From contig DHLF01000002.1 of assembly GCA_002405165.1 (NCBI GenBank), positions 1-41,475 on the forward strand: DNA of 41,475 bases, read 5' to 3'. The notes under the pieces were generated by a model, which was given only the letters and a program-made list of their open reading frames with translations, ran no database searches and had not been told where the DNA came from. Below are positions 32,671-40,100 of this stretch, piece by piece. Origin of the DNA: Christensenella sp. UBA4675. GTDB taxonomy: Bacteria; Bacillota; Clostridia; Christensenellales; Borkfalkiaceae. The translations under genes and the position numbers were made by a program. Numbering within the stretch: position 1 is the first letter of the stretch; every line of letters starts with the position of its first letter.

Positions 32671-32936
32671 ATAGCGGTTTAGTTTGTTGTACGTTTTAAA
32701 TTGTCGAAACATATATTAACCGCCGAGTAGTATTAGTTTTACGTAAAACTTTATTGCTTATAATACTTAAAAATATTTAAGGAGAAAAAAATGGAATCCG
32801 CAGACGCTCGCCCCGGGCGAAGTATCGACTAAACGCGGTGAAAGACCTTACTTTCGTTTGGTGTTTTACCGCTAAATAAACAAAAATTATTGCGTTAAAT
32901 TCGCTAAATTTTTGTTTGTAACGAAAGGAGGTTAGT
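32671..32936 (+). promoter_or_regulatory. Long structured leader of mgtE, candidate metal-responsive element
   Basis: About 265 nt with five helices: GCGGTT (32674-32679) with AACCGC (32718-32723); AGTATTA (32729-32735) with TAATACT (32761-32767) around an AGTTTT/AAAACT hairpin; TCGCC/GGCGA inside the upstream ORF; a 12-bp helix with one mismatch, GCGGTGAAAGACC against GGTGTTTTACCGC (32835-32847 with 32860-32872), two bases past the ORF stop; and AAACAAAAATT (32878-32888) with AATTTTTGTTT (32907-32917). The 5' GCGGTT could instead pair with ACCGC at 32868-32872, so two exclusive folds exist. It does not match the M-box as I know it. The structure is seen; the sensing role is inferred. Confidence 0.55.
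32791..32832 (+). CDS. Leader peptide upstream of mgtE (13 codons)
   Basis: ATG to TAA encoding MESADARPGRSID, preceded by AAGGAG at a 6-nt spacing, as good as any full gene in the window. Codons 6-10 overlap a GC-rich hairpin, and a 12-bp helix follows two bases after the stop. Short leader peptides with acidic residues and proline are known to stall or destabilise ribosomes at low magnesium, upstream of mgtA in enteric bacteria. This one has E2, D5, P8 and D13. The role by analogy is control of mgtE; not shown. Confidence 0.5.
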   Translation: MESADARPGRSID

Positions 32937-34334
32937 ATGGAAGAAGAAAAAATTTCTTCCGTCAGTAAAGATTATTCTTCGGAAATAGCCGAAATAATCA
33001 GGAGTAATTTACCCGCTGACGAAATAAGAGAAAAATTGGAACAATATCACGAAAACGATATTGCGTCCACCTTAGAATTTCTCTCAAAAGAAGAAAGACA
33101 AAAACTTTATAGAATTTTAGGAAACGAAAAGGTTTCGGAAATATTTGCGTACTTAGACGACGTAGAGGACTATATAGGCGAGCTTTCTAACGAAAAAGCA
33201 GCCGACATTATAGAAGAAATGGACGTTGACGACGCAATAGACGTTTTAGACGAGTTAGAAGACGATAAAAAGGAAAAACTAATCGCTCTACTAGACGACG
33301 AAGCAAAAAAAGATATAGTAATGGTTCAATCTTTTACCGAAGAACAAATCGGTAGTAAAATGACCACTAACTATATTTGTATTAAAGAAAAATCCAGCGT
33401 AAAAGAAGCGATGAAGTCTTTAATAGAACAAGCCGCCGACAACGACAACGTTTCCACCATATACGTAGTAGACGACGAAGGGAAATACGCGGGCGCGATA
33501 GAACTGCGCGAACTGATAATCGCAAGGGCGACTACCGAACTTGAAGATATAATAATAAAGAGTTATCCTTACGTTTACGGCGACGAAGAAATAGAAAACT
33601 GTATAAACGAAATTAAAGATTACGACGAAGATTCAATTCCCGTACTGGATTGCCAAAATAAGCTGATAGGCGTTATAACGAGTTCGGATATTTTGGAAGT
33701 CGTACACGAGCAAGCGGACGAAGATTACGTTAAATTCGCGGCGGTAACGGACGTAGAAGACATAAACGAACCGCTTATTAAAAGTTTAAAAAAAAGAACG
33801 CCTTGGATATTTATTCTAATGTGTTTAGGAATGCTCGTTTCCACCGTAACGGGACTTTTTGAAGGAACTATAAAAGAACTTGCGTATATAGTTTGCTTTC
33901 AATCTTTAATTTTGGATATGTCGGGAAACGGCGGAACGCAAACGCTAGCTATAACGCTAAGGGTTTTAGACAGAGAAGATTTATCCACAAAAGAAAAGTT
34001 TAAATTCCTGTTCAAAGAAATGCGAGTAGGATTTTTCAACGGACTTATAATGGGGTTAATCTGCTTTATATTTATGGGATTATTTGTAAAATTCCGCAAC
34101 GGATTTAATTATCACCATTCGTTCGTCGTGTCGGGTTGTATATCCATAGCGTGTTTAGTTTCAATGACGGTAGCAAGTATAATGGGTTGTTTAATACCTA
34201 TGCTGTTTAAAAAGCTCAAAAAAGACCCCGCCGTTGCAAGCGGGCCGATGATTACCACCATAGTAGATTTGGTTTCGGTAATAACTTACTACGGAATGGC
34301 GTCTTTAATTTTAATAAAAATGTTTCATTACTGA
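32937..34334 (+). CDS. mgtE: Magnesium transporter MgtE
   Basis: A 465-residue protein in the MgtE order: an acidic N-terminal helical domain (about 15-145, LSNEKAADIIEEMDVDDAIDVL), two CBS domains (about 150-270) and a five-helix membrane domain with the selectivity region SGNGGTQTLAITLR. It admits Mg2+ and closes when Mg2+ fills the N-domain/CBS interface. AAAGGAGG precedes the ATG. Single gene, controlled by the long leader and closed by a terminator at 34340. Confidence 0.95.
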   Translation: MEEEKISSVSKDYSSEIAEIIRSNLPADEIREKLEQYHENDIASTLEFLSKEERQKLYRILGNEKVSEIFAYLDDVEDYIGELSNEKAADIIEEMDVDDAIDVLDELEDDKKEKLIALLDDEAKKDIVMVQSFTEEQIGSKMTTNYICIKEKSSVKEAMKSLIEQAADNDNVSTIYVVDDEGKYAGAIELRELIIARATTELEDIIIKSYPYVYGDEEIENCINEIKDYDEDSIPVLDCQNKLIGVITSSDILEVVHEQADEDYVKFAAVTDVEDINEPLIKSLKKRTPWIFILMCLGMLVSTVTGLFEGTIKELAYIVCFQSLILDMSGNGGTQTLAITLRVLDREDLSTKEKFKFLFKEMRVGFFNGLIMGLICFIFMGLFVKFRNGFNYHHSFVVSGCISIACLVSMTVASIMGCLIPMLFKKLKKDPAVASGPMITTIVDLVSVITYYGMASLILIKMFHY

Positions 34335-34339
34335 TATTT

Positions 34340-34368
34340 TACCCGACTTAAAAAAGTCGGGTAGTTTT
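34340..34368 (+). terminator. Terminator of mgtE
   Basis: A 10-bp stem TACCCGACTT with its complement (34340-34349 with 34354-34363), 4-nt loop, then GTTTT. Confidence 0.88.
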
Positions 34369-34422
34369 ATTTATATAGTAAATACGTTTCTTAAAATTTT
34401 TGATATTAAATTTAAAAAATAA

Positions 34423-34451
34423 TTGTAATTTAGCCGTTAAAGTAGTATAAT
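34423..34451 (+). promoter_or_regulatory. Promoter of the DUF1846 gene
   Basis: TTGTAA (34423-34428), 17 nt, TATAAT (34446-34451). The leader is about 67 nt. Confidence 0.75.
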
Positions 34452-34524
34452 ATTTTTCGGTTTTTTTGGGTTTTCGACAAAAGAAAAAGCAAATAACAAA
34501 ACAAAATTTTAACAAGGGATAAAT

Positions 34525-36012
34525 ATGAATAAAATAGGTTTTGACAACGACAAATATCTATCGATGCAATCGGAACACATAAAAGAAAGGGTAGATAAAT
34601 TTGGAGGCAAACTGTATCTCGAATTCGGCGGGAAGCTTTTCGACGATTATCACGCTTCTAGGGTTCTCCCCGGATTTAAGCCGGACAGTAAACTGCAAAT
34701 GCTACTTAAAATGAAAGACGAAGCGGAAATAGTTATCGCTATAAACTCCGACGCAATAGAACAATGCAAAGTCAGGGGCGATTTAGGTATAACTTACGAT
34801 ATGGACGTTTTAAGGTTAATAGACGCGTTCAGAGAAGTTGGCTTGTACGTCGGTAGCGTTTGTTTAACGCAATTTAAGGACCAAAAACTTGCTAAAAAGT
34901 TCGAAAAAACCTTAAAAAAATTAGGCATTAAATCTTACAGACATTATCCTATCGCAAACTATCCGTACGACGTAGAAGGGATTGTTAGCGATAGCGGATT
35001 AGGTAAAAACGAGTACATAGAAACTACGCGTTCCTTAGTAGTAGTAACCGCACCGGGGCCGGGAAGCGGAAAAATGGCAACGTGCATATCTCAACTTTAT
35101 CACGACAACAAAAGGGGGGTAAAGTCGGGATACGCTAAATTCGAAACTTTTCCCATTTGGAATTTACCTTTACAACACATGGTAAACGTCGCATACGAAG
35201 CCGCTACCGCAGACTTAAACGACGTAAACATGATAGACCCCTATCACTTAGAAGCTTACGGGGTAAGCACCGTAAATTATAACAGGGACGTAGAAATTTT
35301 CCCCGTACTCAAAAAAATGTTTCTTAAAATTTTCGGAGAAGAATATTATAAATCACCTACGGATATGGGCGTAAATATGGCGGGAAATTGCATTATCGAC
35401 GACGACGTTTGCGTAGAAGCTTCCAAACAAGAAATAATTCGTAGATATTTAACCGCTTTATGCGACAGAAGAAACGATAAAATCGGCGACGAAGTTGTAA
35501 ATAAATTAGACGTTTTAATGCAAAAATGCAATATTTCGGTAGCGGAAAGAAAATGCGTAAATTACGCAAAGGAAAAATCTGCAAAAACTTCCGCTCCCGC
35601 AACGGCAATGGAGTTAAACGACGGAACTATTATCACGGGGAAAACAACCAATTTGTTAGGCGCTACAAGCGCATGCATTTTAAACGCTTTAAAATATTTG
35701 GCAAAAATTAACGATAAGGTTATGCTTTTGCCCCCGTCCGTTATAGAACCTATTTCAAGATTAAAAATAAACAGTTTTGGGGGACATAACCCAAGACTCC
35801 ATACGGACGAAGTTTTAATCGCTTTATCCATAAGCGCCGTTACGGACGAATTTGCCGATAGAGCCATTAAAGCGCTACCGCTTTTAAAAGGCGTTCAGTG
35901 TCATTCCAGCGTAATACTCTCGCAAGTGGATATAAACGTTCTTAAAAAATTAGGGATAGATTATACCAGCGACCCCGTTTACCAAAGTAAAAAACTCTAC
36001 CACGCAAAATAA
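34525..36012 (+). CDS. DUF1846 family protein
   Basis: A 495-residue soluble protein matching DUF1846 along its length: IGFDNDKYLSMQSEHIKERV at the start, LYLEFGGKLFDDYHASRVLPGF, a TAPGPGSGKMATCISQLYHD segment resembling a phosphate-binding loop, and a C-terminal HNPRLHTDEVLIALSISAVTDE. Structures exist for the family, but no reaction is known. The length is full. No clear operon partner: own promoter upstream and a palindrome downstream. Confidence 0.9.
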   Translation: MNKIGFDNDKYLSMQSEHIKERVDKFGGKLYLEFGGKLFDDYHASRVLPGFKPDSKLQMLLKMKDEAEIVIAINSDAIEQCKVRGDLGITYDMDVLRLIDAFREVGLYVGSVCLTQFKDQKLAKKFEKTLKKLGIKSYRHYPIANYPYDVEGIVSDSGLGKNEYIETTRSLVVVTAPGPGSGKMATCISQLYHDNKRGVKSGYAKFETFPIWNLPLQHMVNVAYEAATADLNDVNMIDPYHLEAYGVSTVNYNRDVEIFPVLKKMFLKIFGEEYYKSPTDMGVNMAGNCIIDDDVCVEASKQEIIRRYLTALCDRRNDKIGDEVVNKLDVLMQKCNISVAERKCVNYAKEKSAKTSAPATAMELNDGTIITGKTTNLLGATSACILNALKYLAKINDKVMLLPPSVIEPISRLKINSFGGHNPRLHTDEVLIALSISAVTDEFADRAIKALPLLKGVQCHSSVILSQVDINVLKKLGIDYTSDPVYQSKKLYHAK

Positions 36013-36014
36013 AA

Positions 36015-36058
36015 TAAAAATGCGATAGTGTAAAAATAAAAATGCGATAGTGTAAAAA
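36015..36058 (+). repeat. Two perfect 22-bp direct repeats
   Basis: TAAAAATGCGATAGTGTAAA and two more A, at 36015-36036 and again 36037-36058, identical, directly between the DUF1846 stop and the palindrome. A fragment of a third copy follows. Confidence 0.85.
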
Positions 36059-36061
36059 TAA

Positions 36062-36101
36062 AAAGGCGGAATTTAATCGAGCTCGATTAAATTCCGCCTT
36101 T
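36062..36101 (-). terminator. 40-bp perfect palindrome between convergent genes
   Basis: Two 20-bp arms (36062-36081 and 36082-36101, arm AAAGGCGGAATTTAATCGAG) with no spacer. On the minus strand it runs into a T-rich tail, so it should terminate the AraC-type gene; the + tail is weaker. Confidence 0.7.
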
Positions 36102-36210
36102 AATATTTAATTCTTTTCTATCGTTATCGTTTTCTTGATTCTTCGCATTATTCTTTAATATTTAATTATTTTCCATCGTTGTCATTTTCTTGATTTTTTG
36201 CATTATTTTT
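36101..36210 (-). repeat. 55-bp tandem duplication of the AraC gene's 3' end
   Basis: The segment at about 36156-36210, which includes the last codons and stop of the AraC-type gene, is repeated at about 36101-36155 with around ten differences. Both copies can be read to give NNAKNQENDND on the minus strand. In the gene copy the next codons are GGA AAA TAA; in the outer copy AGA AAA GAA. The 55-nt period changes frame. Confidence 0.7.
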
Positions 36211-36993
36211 TTTAAAAAATTTCGGACTTTCCCCTACGGTCTTTCTAAAAAATCTTGAAAAATATAACGGGTCTTCTATCCCTACGGAGTAGGCGATTTC
36301 CGATATGTTTAAATTTGAATTTAACAGTAAGTGTTTGGATTTTTCTATTCTTAAAGAATTTAAATATTGCTGAATGGAAACTCCGTATTTCTCTTTAAAA
36401 ATTGAGCAAAGATATTTTTCGTCTAACTTTACGTGGTTAGCTACGTCGGACGGGGTAATTCCGCTGTGATATTTTAAGTTAATAAAATGTACCGCGTCTT
36501 CTAAATGTTTTTTCTTAATGTTTCTGTGAGAATACGTTTTGCTTTCTGTTTGATTGTAAGAAAAAATCATTTTTACCCAATAGGTTATGTTGTCCGAACT
36601 CATAGGCGGAGTATTTTCGGGGAATATAAAATTCATAAGCTGTTTAAGCTTGTTGTTATAATTATACACTCCAACGCCCGTTTCCGTTATAAAACCATAT
36701 TCTTTAAGTAGAGATTTGCAGTTTTCTCCCCCCATTATAATCCATAAATATTGCCATTTGTTGTTTGGATTAGGCTTATAAGTTATCTTTGTGAAAGGCG
36801 TTACCAAAAAATAATTGTTAGCCGTTACTTTTTGTCCGTTAAAAGTGCCTTCTCCGCTTAAACAAAAGTGGAGCATATATCTATCTCTTATGCCGGGACC
36901 CCAACAATTTGCGTCGTTTTCCTCGCTTTTTCCTATTTCGACTATATAACAATCTTTTTCAAGGGGGTAAATCCCAAAATGTACCTTACTCAT
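36166..36993 (-). CDS. AraC-family transcriptional regulator
   Basis: A 275-residue regulator: N-terminal cupin-like sensor (about 1-120, LHFCLSGEGTFNGQKVTANNYFLVTP) and a C-terminal double helix-turn-helix (about 165-262) with HSGITPSDVANHVKLDEKYLCSIFKEKYGVSIQQYLNSLRIEKSKHLLLNSNLNISEIAYSVGIEDPLYFSRFFRKTVGESP split across the two motifs, as in sugar-responsive AraC members. Start 36993 (MSKVHFG), because the promoter lies where a longer reading would begin; no ribosome-binding site is present. Divergent from the glycosidase at 37160, which it probably activates in response to a carbohydrate. Confidence 0.9.
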   Translation of the reverse strand: MSKVHFGIYPLEKDCYIVEIGKSEENDANCWGPGIRDRYMLHFCLSGEGTFNGQKVTANNYFLVTPFTKITYKPNPNNKWQYLWIIMGGENCKSLLKEYGFITETGVGVYNYNNKLKQLMNFIFPENTPPMSSDNITYWVKMIFSYNQTESKTYSHRNIKKKHLEDAVHFINLKYHSGITPSDVANHVKLDEKYLCSIFKEKYGVSIQQYLNSLRIEKSKHLLLNSNLNISEIAYSVGIEDPLYFSRFFRKTVGESPKFFKKNNAKNQENDNDGK

Positions 36994-36999
36994 AACACA

Positions 37000-37028
37000 A
37001 TTATAATTTAAGGAACAAAAAAAATCAA
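37000..37028 (-). promoter_or_regulatory. Promoter predicting a leaderless AraC mRNA
   Basis: On the minus strand TTGATT (37028-37023), 17 nt, TATAAT (37005-37000). The transcription start expected 6-7 nt later coincides with the A of the ATG at 36993. Confidence 0.75.
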
Positions 37029-37089
37029 GCAAAAAACAAAAAAAGCGAATAATCCATATTTAAAAAGGTTTTTTGAAAACAAAAATTTC

Positions 37090-37111
37090 TTTTGTGTATT
37101 TTTTTTGTGTA
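37090..37111 (+). promoter_or_regulatory. Direct repeats in the AraC-glycosidase intergenic region
   Basis: TTTTGTGTA at 37090-37098 and again at 37103-37111 (13-bp spacing), upstream of a weak promoter region for the glycosidase (no good -35; TATAAA-like -10 near 37131). A GTTTT-TTG-AAAAC inverted repeat lies just upstream (near 37068). Repeats ahead of a weak promoter suit an AraC-type activator. AGGAGG (37146-37151) lies 8 nt before the ATG. Confidence 0.4.
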
Positions 37112-37159
37112 AAAAAGATGATACTATGTTATAAAGAATAAATTTAGGAGGATTATACA

Positions 37160-40100
37160 ATGAAAACGAAAAAATTATCGTTATGGATTTTTTCTTTAAT
37201 ATTTTCGTTGTCTATGATTTTTGCCATAAGTTCAACCTTGGTTAAAAAGAGTCCGACGAAAACGGTTAAAGCTGAAAGCACCTATAAATTTGCATATTTA
37301 AGCGATTTAACCGTTAAAAGCACAAGCAATTTAGAAGCGTACACTATTAACAAAACGCTTAACCCTAGCGATGTTTTGGACGGAGCAATTACTTTGAAAA
37401 GGGGTGGAGGAAAGTATAACGAAAGATACTCTAAAGCCGTAACCATAAATAGAAAAAACGGTTCTTCGGAAGGTACAATCGTATACGACCTTACGGGATT
37501 AAACGCAACTAGATTTACCGCGATAATAGGCGTAAATCAGTTTAAAAGCGATAATCAATGGGCTAACAGGACGAATTATCCTAATTCCGCTACCGCAAGT
37601 TTTAAAGTTTACGGGGACAACAAGGAATTGTTTAACGATAAAAAAGCGTACAACCCCGATTCGGTACAAGGTGCGATAGATATAGATATTACGGGTGTAA
37701 AAACTTTAAAGCTTGCCAGTTACGACGTAGGAACGCAAGACGTTATGTGCGAACACGCCGTTTTTGCAAATCCCAGAATTTACGGTGAAAATTTAACCGT
37801 AGGTCAAGAAGCTAATTATTTATATTTAAGCGATTATCCTTACAGTTATAAAGACTATCAAGATTATTACGATAACTTTTCTATAAATCAAGCGTTCCCC
37901 TTAGACGACGGAACCTTAGTTCCGCTTGCGTTAAAAGTAGACGGAGCTACGCAAACTTTTGAAAAAGGTTTATGTTTCCAAGCGAATTGTAAATACGGTT
38001 GGGATATAAGCGGAACGGGTGCATATAGACTTACGGGACTTGTAGGAATAAACCAAAGAGACGCCCTTGCTTACGATAGAGAAGGTACCGTTATTGTAAA
38101 AATAAACTATCGTATGAACGGCAGTAGCGACGTAAATCTTTTAACCACGCCTAAAATTACCAGAAATACGGACGCTATTTCTTTGGATATTAAAATACCT
38201 TACGGGGCTTCTCATATTTCTATAATCGTGGAAGACGCAGGGGACGAAAATTCGTTTGACAACGCAACTCTTGCAGATTTAAAACTTTATTGCGACTACG
38301 CTAACTTATCCGATATGACGACTAGCGCTACCAATATCGGTTACGGCGATTTGTTAAACGATACGGTTATAGAAGGCAAGGCTACGTTATTCAATATTAT
38401 TACAGAGCCGAGCAAAACTCATTATTTAGATACCTATTTCGATAAAGACGTATTTATGCACGCTTCTTCCAGCGCCGATTACGACGTGTCGGGAATGAAC
38501 GCTACGGTATTTTCGGCGTTCGTCGGAATAGTAAGCACGAAAACTGCGGATTACGTTCAAAGCGCGACGTTTAACGTAAAAGCAAGTTCGGACGGAACCA
38601 ATTTCACGTTATTACAATCCGTAACGGTATCCAGAACAAGTCAAATGGGAATAATTCAAACCAATATTCCTGCAAACACCGTTAAAATAAGGGTAGAAAC
38701 TTCTACTTCTAACACAAACAGCGCGCATACCGTATACTGTATGCCGAGAGTGTTTGGTAACACCCCTTACGCTACGAGAGCTATTTCGCTTACGTCTTCT
38801 AACGATTCGTTAAAAGTCGGAGAAACGGCTAACATTTCTCTTTATTCGTGTTCTTACGGAAGTTTAGTTAAAAAAGCGGATAACTCTACGTTTAAGTTAG
38901 AATCTAAAAACACTCAGATTGCTACGGTTGATAACGACGCCAAAACCGTTAAAGCTATTAAAGAAGGCGAAGTTATTATTGCCGTTACCTATACGGAAGG
39001 TTCGGTAGTAAAAACTACCGATATGAAAATAGTAGTGGGAAGCGAAACCAGCACGACAAACAGACAAATGGAACTTGCTTCTCCCGACGGGAATACTAAG
39101 TTAATAGTAACGTTAAACAATTCTTGGATAGATTATTCCGCAGTTAAAAACGGAAAATTATTCGTAGAGAAATCTAGAATAGGTTTAAACAATACGTCGT
39201 TAGGAGATTTTACCAACGGATTTACCTTTAAATCTATATCTTCTAAAACTTTAATAGACGAAACTTACAAAACTTATTCGGGCAAATATTTATCTAATAG
39301 AGATTATTGTTATGAACAAAGCATAACCTTTAACCACGGTAGCGATTTATTTACCGTTGTAGGAAGAGCGTATAACGACGGAGTTGCTTTCCGTTATATT
39401 ATACAAAAAGCAGACGGCGGTTCTTTTACCGTAACGGACGAAGATACTCAAATAACTATACCTTTCTTTTCTAGGTTCTATTCTTGCGTAATGCCCGACA
39501 CAGACGGAAAAACATATACGCACGAACAAACCGCAAGCGAAACTATGATTTCGCAATTCGGCGGATATAAAACCATACCGTTTATGTATAAAACTCCCGA
39601 CGGAATATATTGTCTTATGACGGAAGCCGATTTAACGGGCAACTATTGGGGTTCTTGTGTGACGGCGACTTATACTAAAATAATGAGATTAAACCATTCT
39701 CGTCAACAATCGGGCGCGGTAACTTTAAGCGGGGAAGCAAAACTTCCGTGGAGAGTATTCATCGCGGGAACGCTTGAAGAAGTAATTAAATCTCAAATGG
39801 TTGAAAACGTCGCTACGAGAGCGGACACCTCGGGAACCGATTGGGATTGGGTAGAAGCAGGCGTAACGGCTTGGTCTTGGATGAGCGGACTTAACACCGC
39901 TAGACCTTCTTGGAGCGGTGATTGGGACGACCCGAATAACCCTTGGTATGCCTCTTATACGGGACAAGGTTATCAAGGTAACCCCGAAGCTATAAAGAAA
40001 TATATCGACTTAGCCGCCGAAATGGGTTGGAAATACTTTATTATGGACGAAGGTTGGCAACCTTGGGTTCGTATAGCAAATAAGAATAAAGTTAAAAACT

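Noticed and set aside
32671..32936. M-box riboswitch ahead of mgtE
   Set aside because: The conserved M-box core as I know it could not be located; the region is kept as an unassigned structured leader.
36994..37032. Longer start for the AraC-type regulator
   Set aside because: It would begin upstream of the promoter, whose -10 lies at 37000-37005, so it could not be transcribed from it.
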